Of a stretch of DNA of 64,000 nucleotides, positions 18,175 through 27,015 are shown piece after piece; the stretch's first letter is position 1; each line of letters begins with the position of its first letter. The notes beneath the pieces were generated by a model. That model worked only from the letters and a program-made list of their open reading frames with translations, ran no database searches and was not told where the DNA came from. The DNA lies in NCBI GenBank assembly GCA_965247425.1, contig OZ252023.1:2294001-2358000 (forward strand), read 5' to 3'. The position numbers were made by a program, and so were the translations under genes. This DNA is from CAZOZZ01 sp965247425. GTDB taxonomy: Bacteria; Acidobacteriota; Terriglobia; 20CM-2-55-15.

Positions 18175-18488
18175 GTCAAGGGATGATGGTTCGGGTGGGC
18201 CTGGGCGTGTTCGGCCTGCTGACCGCTGCGACCCTTGTCCTGACCCTCATCAGCGACCGCGGCCTCCTGGAGGTCCGCAAGAAAGGATTCCGCCTGGCCG
18301 AACTCGAAGAGAAGATCGAAGCCCTCGAATCCGACAACGCAGATCTCATCGGTGAGATCCAGACACTCCGATCCGACCCCGCGGAAATCGAACGCCTCGC
18401 CCGAGAGGAACTCCGGCTGGTCAAGCCCGGCGAAGTCGTTCTGATCATTCCCTCGCCGGACCCTGAAGTCGCCCCCTCCAATCCCTGA
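18144..18488 (+). CDS. ftsB: Septum formation initiator FtsB/DivIC
   Basis: This small single-pass membrane protein of the divisome has a hydrophobic helix (about residues 16-36) followed by a coiled coil (LAELEEKIEALESDNADLI). The family pattern PAEIERLAREELRLVKPGEVVL sits near the end. FtsB-type proteins bridge FtsL and FtsQ at the division site. Starts at 18144, 18156 and 18183 are all possible and none has a clean ribosome-binding site. The first overlaps the upstream mutase gene by 31 bases, which suggests coupled translation. Confidence 0.85.
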   Translation: MRKGMDNRNIGQGMMVRVGLGVFGLLTAATLVLTLISDRGLLEVRKKGFRLAELEEKIEALESDNADLIGEIQTLRSDPAEIERLAREELRLVKPGEVVLIIPSPDPEVAPSNP

Positions 18489-18523
18489 ACTTCTGTCTTT
18501 CCGAAAAAGTTCGCCCCAAGCGG

Positions 18524-18552
18524 TTGACGATCCGCAACCGAGTCCCTATATT
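18524..18552 (+). promoter_or_regulatory. Promoter of tRNA-fMet
   Basis: TTGACG (18524-18529) and TATATT (18547-18552) are separated by exactly 17 bases and lie just upstream of the initiator tRNA. This is the best sigma-70-type promoter I can see in the window. Confidence 0.75.
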
Positions 18553-18566
18553 TAACGGTACACTAC

Positions 18567-18713
<147 letters not shown>

Positions 18714-18739
18714 ACTGAATCTGTCATTTCTGAACAACC

Positions 18740-19035
18740 GGGTCATTCAAGTAGATCATGGTCAACGGAAGGCGGACAAGTTACGCGAGTTGAGTGGGCG
18801 GTTCGCCGAATCTACGCTGCACTTCGTGGATGACAACCTCAGCTGGCTGACGGGTGCTATAGGCTCGGAAGAGCTGCAGGACGCGAATCTCTATCTAGCA
18901 GACTGGGGGTACAACTCTCCTGATGAGCAGCGCACTTCCAGAGGCACAGGGCGCATCACGGTCTTAACAGAATTGGAACCGGCAACCGCCGTTCAGCATC
19001 ATTTCAACTTCACAGCTTTTCCTGTCCATCGCTAG
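18740..19035 (+). pseudogene. Remnant resembling the C-terminal part of a HAD-family phosphatase
   Basis: The open frame includes KADKLRELSGRFAESTLHFV followed by DDNLSWL and then LYLADWGYN. This is the layout of the last third of some HAD-superfamily hydrolases (an acidic FVDD/FVED pair, then ADWGYNT). The upstream two thirds are missing; the frame instead begins within the tRNA repeat. I see no start codon with a ribosome-binding site. It is most likely a fragment carried by the island. The family call is from pattern memory and needs a profile search. Confidence 0.35.
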
Positions 19036-19168
19036 CTCCGAGGGTCGCCAACATGAACTCGAGGAGAGGCTTTTGGAACTGCTGTCCTCGGAAGCGGCCC
19101 AACAACTAAGCGATAAACGTAAGACTTTGCAGTACATTGGGCAGGCGTTTGACCTGCGTTCCAGTTGA
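18968..19168 (+). pseudogene. Unidentified coding remnant in a second frame
   Basis: After a stop codon at 18965-18967 this frame stays open for 66 codons. It reads like protein, with a Glu/Leu-rich helical stretch (HELEERLLELLSSEAAQQL) and a plausible C-terminus (YIGQAFDLRSS). It overlaps the end of the preceding remnant and has no start. I do not recognise the family. Confidence 0.3.
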
Positions 19169-19231
19169 CAAGACTCTTACTTCTACTATATTTATGCGGG
19201 AGAAATTCACCACAGATTCAGGAGGAATCGC

Positions 19232-19408
19232 ATGAAAACTTTCTTGATGCATTCAGTAATTGTTCTAGTACTTACCCTCATGATTTCCCCGGCGAGTTCG
19301 CTCGCTCAGAAGCCAAGAAAACCGAAAGACATTTGCTTGCTTCTCCAGAGCCTCGGCGTACCTATTCCGCCCATCGTACTCAAAACGAGAATTTGCAGGG
19401 TAAGGTAA
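19232..19408 (+). CDS. Small predicted secreted protein (58 residues)
   Basis: The short frame has a strong ribosome-binding site (AGGAGG at 19220-19225, six bases from the ATG). Its first 26 residues look like a signal peptide: MKTF, then a hydrophobic core VIVLVLTLMI and SPASSLAQ as a cleavage region. The mature part would be about 32 residues, basic at first (KPRKPKD), with two cysteines nine or more residues from each end. No homologue comes to mind. A terminator follows at 19572. Another frame across this region is also open but lacks these translation signals. It could be a peptide with a partner lost from the island. Confidence 0.45.
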   Translation: MKTFLMHSVIVLVLTLMISPASSLAQKPRKPKDICLLLQSLGVPIPPIVLKTRICRVR

Positions 19409-19571
19409 GCAGGGCGGCTATCCAGACGGGGCTAGCTTGCAATTGCAGTAGCGACAGCCGAGACGCAAACAAGACATCTAGATCAACGACTTATTCGTCG
19501 TTCGTTTACGAAAAGTTGATCCAGAGTTAGGGTCGAGAAGTGTTTTTCGCGCTGAACAAACTGTCATGAGA

Positions 19572-19598
19572 AGGGCCCGTGAATAACGGGCTCTTTTT
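19572..19598 (+). terminator. Intrinsic terminator
   Basis: Stem AGGGCCCGT / ACGGGCTCT (one wobble pair), loop GAATA, followed by six T. Between 19409 and 19771 I see nothing else except a short GC-rich stretch. Confidence 0.75.
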
Positions 19599-19771
19599 TC
19601 TCATCTCACCGACCGCCTAGCTAACCCCGCTCTTGTTCCCGGCGCCCGAAAAACGAATGCAACCGCGAGGGTGTCCTTTCGGGCGAGCTGTCACGGGGAA
19701 TCAATGACGATCAGGGATGGCCAGCAATCGCGAACGCCAACGGACGGCTTGAAGTTCCTTGGTTGAAAAGA

Positions 19772-20257
19772 TCAGAGGTCCTTAGGCTCTCTCACTTCAA
19801 TAGTCGGGGTTCGAAAAATATCGTCGTCGGGGACAAAAATGATTCGCATGCCCCAGCCCGCATAGGTAGAAAGTACCTTGCCGAATTCTTCAAGATTAAG
19901 CTCTTGCTGATCAATCCAAACAGTTGTCTCGCCGTCTTCGCCTTGATCAATCACACATCTGAGAACACCGCCTTTGGGAATCCATGAATCTCCTTGATGG
20001 TGATACTCGATCTGCTGGCTTCCTGAAGGCACTTCTACCGCAACGTACTCGAACTCGGCTGCCAGTTTTTCCCGGCCTCGAATACCTTCATTGTGCAACG
20101 CAAGGATTTCTCGATCAGTCATGTCCTCGATCTCGGGGCCAATGGTCAGGTGGACGGACAGGACATTTAACTCGACGTACTCAATGACGGCTGCGTCACC
20201 ATCGCGTTTGATCGTCACTTGGTCCATGGTTGCAACGTAAGGCTTCTTAGGCCGCAT
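19772..20257 (-). CDS. Hypothetical protein (161 residues)
   Basis: I do not recognise this protein with confidence. It is acidic, without signal peptide or membrane helix, and looks like a compact alpha/beta domain: a strand-rich start (VTIKRDGDAAVIEYVE), a middle segment DMTDREILALHNEGI, and a second half with GGVLRCVIDQGEDGETTVWI and EFGKVLSTYAGWGMRIIFVP. A good ribosome-binding site (AGGAG, eight bases before ATG) supports the start. It follows the next gene upstream on the same strand at about 120 bases. Its place in the island suggests an accessory function. Confidence 0.6.
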   Translation of the reverse strand: MRPKKPYVATMDQVTIKRDGDAAVIEYVELNVLSVHLTIGPEIEDMTDREILALHNEGIRGREKLAAEFEYVAVEVPSGSQQIEYHHQGDSWIPKGGVLRCVIDQGEDGETTVWIDQQELNLEEFGKVLSTYAGWGMRIIFVPDDDIFRTPTIEVREPKDL

Positions 20258-20374
20258 CAGGTGAACTCCTTCAAACGTTGTGATCTGTAATGGTACGCGG
20301 CGGTGAAGACGACCACGGACACCTGTCGTTGGCTTCGGCGATAACGAACAATATGCCTACTGGATTGTCTAGAA

Positions 20375-20875
20375 TCAGAATATCGACGGAGGTGGAGGAT
20401 TGCCCTCGGCCTGATGATCCAGCGCCATTTCGACGCCATCTTTATATTCCTTGACCAGTTCTAAACCCGGCACAGCTCTGGCCAAACTGCCCAAGAACGA
20501 ATTCGTCCAGCGAAAGAAGGGCTCCAGTAGCTTCGCCTTAAACCCCCTTGGTGCTGGTCCCGGCGTCTGAGGCTGTGTCTGGTTGAACATCGAACGACCG
20601 AGTGTAAGCTTCAACTGGAGCGGTGGCCCGGTCAGTCCAGCGTTGTCTAGGCCCTTCCACACTTCGTTGTCGTCATCTTCAATCTCCTTCAGATCTCCAG
20701 AAGCCTTTTGGAGACGGACCAGAACAATCTCCAAGACACCCGAAAACTGATCCCTGAACTCGATTTGAATAACCCCCGATTCGTGGACTAGATAGCCAAA
20801 GAAGGATTCAAGAAAACGTAACACCTCTGCGATCTCGTCGATGTCGTGGTGTTGCTCCGGTGACAAATCAGACAT
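20375..20875 (-). CDS. Hypothetical protein (166 residues)
   Basis: No family is recognised. The protein is soluble and acidic at the start (MSDLSPEQHHDIDEIAEVL), with a Pro-rich stretch near residues 100-110 (QTQPQTPGPAPRGF) and an amphipathic C-terminal part. The ribosome-binding site AAGGAGG lies six bases from the ATG, so it is very likely translated. It is paired with the unknown gene at 19772-20257. Confidence 0.6.
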   Translation of the reverse strand: MSDLSPEQHHDIDEIAEVLRFLESFFGYLVHESGVIQIEFRDQFSGVLEIVLVRLQKASGDLKEIEDDDNEVWKGLDNAGLTGPPLQLKLTLGRSMFNQTQPQTPGPAPRGFKAKLLEPFFRWTNSFLGSLARAVPGLELVKEYKDGVEMALDHQAEGNPPPPSIF

Positions 20876-21269
20876 AGCAAACCTCCTTGATACGAGTTGA
20901 CGGGCACGGGAATAATGCGCAGTAGATCACAGAGCTTGCCAGTTGCGAAACACAGCCTCAGGATCGACTCTGATTTTGAAAGCCGTCTCTGGGTATTTGT
21001 CAACGATTTGAATGGGGATACAATCCAGTTCCCCCGAAACACCACGGCGAATTCTGGTATTGGTCGACGAAATCGTTCACGATTGTCTCGTGAATGACGC
21101 TCTCGATACGAGGAGACAAGTCGAAGGGAGAGTTCTATGAATCAGGCGCTGACTACGAGAGCCTCAATGCAGAGCGCGGTGTCCGTCGTGTGGGATGGTC
21201 GCCACGTGGGCGCCTTCCGAATGTGCCATTCGAACCGACTGCGATGGGTTCGAAACTGTGGCTTGCGGT
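20876..21269. other. Gap without a recognisable gene
   Basis: Several short frames are open here on both strands, but none has both a ribosome-binding site and protein-like composition. I see no repeat or structure worth marking. Confidence 0.4.
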
Positions 21270-21879
21270 CTACGAAAACCAACCGCTGATGTCGAGCTGC
21301 GAGACGACCCAACCCGTGTAGTTGGCCATCAAATTGATGTCGTCCTTGTGGAGTTCGGTATCGGTCAGGGAGATGTTGGGAAACCCCGACTTGTGGTCGA
21401 CTGCCTTGCCGACGTCGTCGGTCAGCAGGTCGCGCCAGGCGGTCGATTGCGTGAGCTGAATCCACTGGATGTCCACGCTGCGGCTGCCCCCAATCCCGAA
21501 CCAGGCGTTCTCCTGCACCTTGAGACCTGCCTGGAGGAAGGCCCCATCCGTTGTCGCGCTGTCCATACCCACAAGCAGCGCCGTCAAGTCGGAGGATGAA
21601 AAGACCTGATTGTAGCGATACATTTCCCACTTCTTGTTCACCGTTCCCGACTTTTCCGCGCCAGCGGGAACCGGATCGGCGGTGACGTCGTAGGGCTGGT
21701 ATCCGAGACCCTTCTGGTAGGGCTGGAACCCGAACAGCGGCGGGATGTTCTCGTCGATGATGAGGACCGGCAACGTGTCGTCCGATATGGATATCGCTAC
21801 GCCGCCATTGACGAAGGCGAGGATCTTGTCGATGTCACTGTAGGCCAGAAGGGCGTTGACCGACGTGTTTTCAAGATTG
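21270..21879 (-). pseudogene. 3' half of a patatin/cPLA2-like phospholipase gene, cut by IS21
   Basis: This frame gives about 200 residues starting NLENTSVNALLAYSDIDKIL. In patatin/cPLA2-type lipases NLENT directly follows the catalytic DGG, which is missing here but is the last thing encoded by the fragment at 24819. Joining the two at the shared ATTG restores ADGGNLENT in frame. The frame runs on upstream into the IS end, giving a spurious start (MFPELVITISG). The remainder resembles the C-terminal part of the lipase domain. The gene is inactivated unless the halves reassociate, which is unlikely because the catalytic Asp region is the break point. Confidence 0.75.
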
Positions 21880-22045
21880 GTGCGTATTCCGCTGATCGTG
21901 ATCACCAGTTCCGGGAACATGATCAGTGATTCCGGCCATCGTGATCACCCGTCGGAGCGAAGTGAGGGTTAGGATCTCAGTTTAGACCTCCCGAAGTCCA
22001 CGATTCTTGTTTTGAATGCTTCCATAATCTTGATATTCATCGCCG

Positions 22046-22141
22046 GGCCTGTGTGTAAATGTGGGAAAGCCGCAGGCTTTTCCAAGGCTGTGGGAATCCA
22101 CGTTTTTTGTGGATTTCCATAGCCGTCATTTTCCACAGGCC
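22046..22141 (-). other. Conserved non-coding segment downstream of istB (copy 1)
   Basis: The segment is bounded by GGCCTGTG and CACAGGCC, with nested inverted repeats inside (for example GGAATCCAC facing GTGGATTTCC). A clearly related segment lies downstream of istB in the second IS21 element (38009-38117), although the two elements' proteins are quite different. Confidence 0.6.
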
Positions 22142-22277
22142 ATTGCTTCGTTCTTTCTTGGTTCTTTTTCATTCTTCATCCGTTCCTGACCGAATGCCTG
22201 AAAAGTCTTCGCGAGGATCGCGTATCCGCGACGATCGGGCGCGGGCCCGAGCGGGACTACCTGTTGGTTGGACGGTT

Positions 22278-23039
22278 TCATGTCGGTTCCTTGGCAGAGG
22301 CTTTCGGCGCGGCTTTGGTCCGTCTCATGGAGCGCCCCTTCAGTTCGATGCGATGTGCATTGTGGAGGAGGCGATCGCAGATCGCGTCAGCCTGGTTCGG
22401 GTCGCCGATGACGCCGTGCCAGTCGGAGACAGGGAGCTGGCTGGCAATCAAGATAGCGGAGCGTTCGCTGCGCTCCTCGACGACTTCGATCAAGTCTCGG
22501 CGTTCCGAGTCCCGCAGCGGGGACAGGAGCCAGTCGTCGATGGCCAGCAGATCGGTCTTGGCGAGGCGGGCCAGGACTCGCGTGTAGGAGCCGTCGCCGC
22601 GACCGACGGCCAGTTGGTGCAAAAGCCGAGGCATGCGGACATAGGCGGCGTTAAGACCTCGCCGGCAGGCGCGTTCGACGAAAGCCGAAGCCAGAAAACT
22701 TTTCCCGATGCCGGTCGGACCGGTAATGATTAGATTGTGCCGGTCCTGGATCCATCCACACGAGCCCAGGGCAAGGACCTGGGAACGGTCCAGGCTGCGA
22801 CGATGTTTGAAGTCGACGTTTTCCAGCGATGCGGAGCTGTAGCGCAGCTTGGCCACGCGCAGGCGCCGGGTGAGCTTGCGGTGCTCTCGGGCTGTCCACT
22901 CCTCATCGATTAGTAGACCCAGACGTTCCTCGAAGCTGAGATCCGTGTACTGATTCGAGCGTCGTTGTTGCTCGAGGGCCTCGACCATCGCCGATAGTTT
23001 CATCTGGTTCATCTTCTCCAGGGTTTGTTCCATAAGCAT
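22278..23039 (-). CDS. istB: IS21 helper ATPase IstB
   Basis: The AAA+ helper of IS21 transposition (253 residues) binds ATP and directs the transposase to target DNA. Walker A is GPTGIGKS and Walker B LLAIDDW; an N-terminal helical region (LEKMNQMKLSAMVEAL) is also typical. I place the start at the ATG at 23039, with an AAGGAGAG site upstream. A longer frame fuses it to istA, but that fusion results from the 17-base duplication at about 23146-23179 and is not the native arrangement. Confidence 0.85.
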   Translation of the reverse strand: MLMEQTLEKMNQMKLSAMVEALEQQRRSNQYTDLSFEERLGLLIDEEWTAREHRKLTRRLRVAKLRYSSASLENVDFKHRRSLDRSQVLALGSCGWIQDRHNLIITGPTGIGKSFLASAFVERACRRGLNAAYVRMPRLLHQLAVGRGDGSYTRVLARLAKTDLLAIDDWLLSPLRDSERRDLIEVVEERSERSAILIASQLPVSDWHGVIGDPNQADAICDRLLHNAHRIELKGRSMRRTKAAPKASAKEPT

Positions 23040-23040
23040 G

Positions 23041-24608
23041 AGTACTCTCCTTTGGGTCCGCATAATAGGCGGCGCCACGAATGTTGTCGTGATGGGGCAT
23101 GGGTGGGGTTTCGGTCTCCTCGAAAGGCAACCGCTCCTGGGCCGACGACAGGATGTTCTTGACGACAGGATGTTCTTGACGGTGCGGTAGCTATAGGACT
23201 CTAAGTGCAGCGCTCGGGCACTGGCGGCTTCAAGCCGCTGGGCGCCGTGGCGGCGTCCCAGACTCATCAATCCCAGGCAGGCGCGGTACCCCTGTTCGGG
23301 ATGGGGCCACTGTTTCATGATCTGCTCGACCAGGCGACCGGTCTGGGGGCCGGTCTGCTTGGCCCAACCAATCAGCCGGGACGGTGTCCATTCCGCATGG
23401 GCCCGATGGGAACTGGGCATATGTTCAGGCAGAGTCGACGGCTGGTGATCGTAACGCCGGCGATGAGCGGCGACGCGCCGGCCTTTGTGGTAGACCTCGA
23501 CAATCGAGGCGGTGTAACGCGCTTCCAGGGTCTCATCGATCAACTGGTAGGGCACGCTGTAGGGATGGTGATCCACGGTCACGTGGTAGTCGATATTGAC
23601 ACGACAGCCCTTCCACTCGGCCTGTTCATACCGGTTGGTCGGTAGTGGCTGGAGGGCCGGTCGATCCAGCCTTTCGTAGAGTTCCAGGCGGGACACGTGA
23701 AGCTTCTGCATCGGCCGCTGGTTTAGTTCCACCAGCAAGTTTCGAATCGCCCCGTTCAAGTCCGCGAGACTGAAGAATGTGCGATTCCGGATTTTGGCCA
23801 GGATCCAGCGCTGCGCAACCAGGACGGTCGACTCGATCTTCGCCTTGTCCTTGGCTTTTCGAGGCCGGGCAGCAATAACAACGGCGCCGTAATGTTCAGC
23901 CTGATCCTGGTAAGTCCTGTTCACGCCTGCTTCATAGCGGCAGGACAGGGTAATCGCACTCTTGAGTTGGTCGGGCACCCAGATGCGGCTCGATCCACCG
24001 AAGAACTCCACCATGCGGATATGCACGCCGACCCAGTCGGGAAGTTTCTGGCTCGGTGTCGCTTCGGCGTAGGTGTAACCGCTGGCGCCCAGCGCGGCCA
24101 CGAACAACTCGACTGGAATGGCTTTGCCCGTCCGCGGATCCGTCAGCTCTGGCCGTTTGCCGGAAAAGTCGATGAAGGTCTTCTCTCCGGCACGGTGCAC
24201 CTGGCGCATCGAGGGTTTGAGTTTCTTGGCCCACCGCCGGTAGATCTCACAGAACTGGCTGTAGGCATATCCCTTTGGATTCGTTTCCCGGTACTCCTCC
24301 CACAGGAGGTGGAGGGTGACTCCAACACGCTTCAACTCCTGGTGGATCAGCTCGACATCAGGAGGCACCCGTTCCCGGGAACCGGATCCAGCGCGCGGAA
24401 ACAGCCGTGCTTCAAGTGCGGCCTCGTCCAGTTCTTCAGGTAGCGGCCACTCGAGCCCGGCCCCGGCCGCACGTCGGACGTACTCCGAAACCGTCCCTAC
24501 TCCCACCCGGCAGGCTAGGGCGATGGCCCGGTGGCTGAGTTTCTGTTCGTATTTGAGTCGTAGAATCTCGCGTATCTGTCTCATCGATAGCCGTCTTGTC
24601 CCCATCAA
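23041..24608 (-). pseudogene. istA: IS21 transposase IstA, frameshifted near its 3' end
   Basis: The DDE transposase starts with the IS21 helix-turn-helix (RQIREILRLKYEQKLSHRAI) and has the catalytic FIDFSGKR and later segments. Near residue 480 the sequence GACGACAGGATGTTCTT is duplicated in tandem, shifting the frame by two. The native C-terminus, ending around MPHHDNIRGAAYYAD, continues in another frame, while the shifted frame runs into istB. Loss of the last 20 or so residues may or may not abolish activity. The exact native stop is not clear, so the 3' limit is approximate. Confidence 0.7.
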
Positions 24609-24818
24609 GTTCTCCTTTTTTCAAAGAAGAACCTTACAGTTCTAAACTTCGCTACCGACGGGTGATCATGATCGCCGGAATCGGTGATCACGATGCCCGG
24701 AATCACTGATCATGATCCCGGAATCAGTGATCACGATGCCCGGAATCGCTGATCATGATCCCGGAATCGGTGATCACGTTAAATCGGAATCAGTGATCAC
24801 GATCGTCCGGAATACGCA

Positions 24819-25862
24819 ATTGCCGCCGTCGGCAAAGGCGTTGACCCCGCCAGCCGCCTGTTGCGAGGCGATCGGAAAGCACTCGTACTTGGGCACAATG
24901 GCGCCAAGCTCCCATGTCTCGGCGAAGAAAGCGCTGCTCATCCCGGTGATATCCCCCAAACTCAACGCGTATTTGATTTCCACCGAAGCCGTGGTGCCAC
25001 TGACCCCCCTGAGCGTCCCGTTGAACGCGTAGGACTGCACCCCTCCGCCGCCCACGGACGCTCCCTGTGCATCGGTTCCCACGTTGGAACCCAAAACGCC
25101 GGTAAACCAGGGCGTCGCCTGAACCGGAGCAAGGGCCGGAGCGCCGCCGTTGTCGGTCACTTTCATCGAGGTGGTGCAAATGTAGTAGGGCCGGGTCACG
25201 GCATTGGCATCTGCCACTCTGACGACATCAAATGAGGCCGGAATGCCCGCACCATTCAGGGCGGTCGCCGCCTGACCAGCGCTATCATCCTGGATGAAAA
25301 AATGGGTCGGTAAGTGCTCGGGCCCGGAAGCCCACAGACCGACAGGCTCCAACAGCCTCTCGGCGACTAAGACCTGCCAGGTTCGGGCACCGGCTACCCA
25401 CGGGTCCAAAAATAGCCCCAGGGCGCTGTTTGAGAGCCCGGCTGCAGAGAAGTTCAGGTGGGTCATGGGCGACAGCGCACTGGTCGTCGGGAGATCGTTG
25501 ATGTCGCTGCCGGGGGCACCGCCCGAAGAGGTGCCGAGCGTGGACGGGTCGGAGATGTACGTACCTAAAAAGTCTGTATCGCTAAGCGTATCGGGAAGGA
25601 AGGTCCACGGGACGGCCAACCAGCTGCCGCCCGAGGCTGAGGCAATCGCGCCGACCTGGCTTAGGTATCCGAGCGCGTTCAGCGCACGCATCTGCCCCAT
25701 GGCGCTCACGCAGGCTCTGGTGCCACCACCGGAAAGGGCGACTCCGACGCCGGTGGGAGGGGCGGCTCCGGTGATTCCCTTGACCGTAATCTGGCCGGCG
25801 GTCATCGGGATCAATTGAGCTTGTACCAATGGGATTGGAGCTAAGCCGGCGGTGGTATTCAT
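24819..25862 (-). pseudogene. 5' part of the patatin/cPLA2-like phospholipase gene
   Basis: The 348 residues contain the oxyanion-type loop GVALSGGGTRACVSAMGQ, the nucleophile region ASASGGSWLAVPW and, as the last residues before the IS, the catalytic-Asp loop ADGGN. This is the cPLA2/patatin Ser-Asp dyad layout. I use the ATG at 25862 (MNTTAGLAPIPL), which overlaps the stop of the upstream sulfatase-like gene by ATGA. The restored gene would encode about 549 residues. No signal peptide is evident, so it may have acted inside the cell or been exported another way. Confidence 0.75.
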
Positions 25863-26401
25863 GATGGGATCCTCTGTTTGTCTGTTTCGTCGGTTTTGTC
25901 GCTCGGCACACTGGACGGTGCTGGGGGCCAATGTTTCGGCGTGGTGTGGGTCGTATTCATGGCCTGGGTCAGCGCTTCATGCATCTCATTCCAAGTTTTC
26001 TGCACTGCCGCAGAGCTAGCCGACCCGCCGTTGGTCAGACCATTCACCGGAATCTGTTTCACGAGCTCCGTTGCCCACGTTCCTCCTCCGGAGGTGCCCT
26101 TATAAGCCACGTTGTAGGAAACCGGTGCATGCTCGGTCAGCAGCAGGCCCAGGGTGGTGAGCTGATCGGTGAGTGTCGGATTTTGGCCGACTGAGTCCAC
26201 ATCATTGATCATCGGATAAGTGCCCGTCCAAAGGGTCGCCCGCGACGGCGAGCACGCGGTGGTATCGGTCATGCCATTGGGAAAAGTGACGCCGCCATGC
26301 ATCAGAGCCCAGAGGTTGGGAAGGTGGTTCTGTACCCAGTCCGACGGCAGATACTGAGCGGTGCGCTGCTGATCGGTGAGGCATGGTTGAAGATCTGCCA
26401 A
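25859..26401 (-). pseudogene. Sulfatase-like protein, shortened
   Basis: The 180-residue frame carries the N-terminal hallmarks of formylglycine sulfatases: LTDQQR, then GVTFPNGMTDTTACSPSRATL, where the Cys of CSPSR would become formylglycine. The usual 350 or more residues that follow are absent, and the frame passes quickly to a polar tail. The stop overlaps the patatin-like start by ATGA, so the C-terminus seems native. An internal deletion is the simplest explanation. The metal-binding N-terminal Asp pair is also missing or altered. Sulfatase plus lipase suggests hydrolysis of a sulfated or phosphorylated lipid, which is speculation. Confidence 0.55.
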
Positions 26402-26428
26402 ACTGGATCGCGTCGGACATCCTGGACG

Positions 26429-27013
26429 TTACAGACTTGACCGAATAGGTCGGGCACCGCTACGCCGCAAGGAAGGTTGCCAGCGACAACCGCTCAAGCG
26501 TCCCGTCCAGACTGTCTTCACCTTCAGCAACGGACATCCCCCCTCTTGCAGGGTCAGATACCAGTGAACGTCGCGGTCAAGCCGCACGGCCAGTTCGCCA
26601 ATCAGTGCCGCCGGCAACCGCACAACTTCGATGCCATCTGCGGCGTGAATCGCACGGGACGACCATTCTTTGCGAAGCGACGATTCAGATTTGTGCGTGA
26701 AAACCATGACGCGATCGGCGCGCTTGCTCGCGCGATGTAAGCGCTCTGCCGTGGGCATACCCACATCGATCCACAGAGCAACGTCCCCGGTGCCGGACCG
26801 GGTCCAAAGTGCCGGATCCTCGGGCGCCCGAAGTCCCCGACCAAAGTCGAGCCCCTCCTCGTGCGCGATCGCCCGCGCTAGAACTCTTACGACCATTCGC
26901 TCGCTGGCCTCGGAGGGGTGACAGGCAACGCGCCAGTCGAGACTTTCGTAGACCCCTCTGTCGATGTCAGACAGTTCGATTTGAAACCGGTACAGAGTCG
27001 ACGAGATAGCCAT
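26429..27013 (-). CDS. yaeQ: YaeQ family protein
   Basis: About 194 residues match the YaeQ family in layout: a strand pair with FQIELSDIDRGVYESLDWRV, the segment HPSEASERMVVRVLARAI, FGRGL, then DVALWIDVGMPTAERLHRAS. YaeQ proteins have a PD-(D/E)XK nuclease-like fold; an E. coli homologue was once linked to RfaH suppression, but the function is unknown. The last 25 residues are basic and longer than in E. coli. The ATG at 27013 is two bases after the stop of yehS, so the two are co-translated. Confidence 0.8.
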   Translation of the reverse strand: MAISSTLYRFQIELSDIDRGVYESLDWRVACHPSEASERMVVRVLARAIAHEEGLDFGRGLRAPEDPALWTRSGTGDVALWIDVGMPTAERLHRASKRADRVMVFTHKSESSLRKEWSSRAIHAADGIEVVRLPAALIGELAVRLDRDVHWYLTLQEGGCPLLKVKTVWTGRLSGCRWQPSLRRSGARPIRSSL

Positions 27014-27015
27014 CC

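Larger units (their letters stand above)
21880..24818 (-). mobile_element. IS21-family insertion sequence (first copy)
   Basis: The element carries istA and istB on the minus strand. Its ends are inverted copies of TGCGTATTCCG, and ATTG is duplicated at 21876-21879 and 24819-24822. Inside the ends are subterminal repeats built on TGATCA, about seven at the istA side (24661-24815) and three at the other (21892-21955), as expected for transposase binding in IS21 elements. One extra G at 21880 keeps the left boundary uncertain by a base. The insertion splits the patatin-like gene. Confidence 0.85.

Noticed and set aside
19165..19530. 121-codon frame across the small secreted peptide gene
   Set aside because: It lacks a ribosome-binding site and a recognisable composition, whereas the overlapping 58-codon frame has both AGGAGG and a signal peptide.
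20257..20439. Small minus-strand frame ending VVVFTAAYHYRSQRLKEFT, toxin-like
   Set aside because: The phrase loosely recalls RelE-type toxins, but the start has no ribosome-binding site, the N-terminal half is Arg-rich and unlike a toxin, and no antitoxin partner is evident.
22278..24608. A natural IstA-IstB fusion protein
   Set aside because: The fusion depends on a 17-base tandem duplication that shifts the istA frame, and istB keeps its own start and ribosome-binding site.
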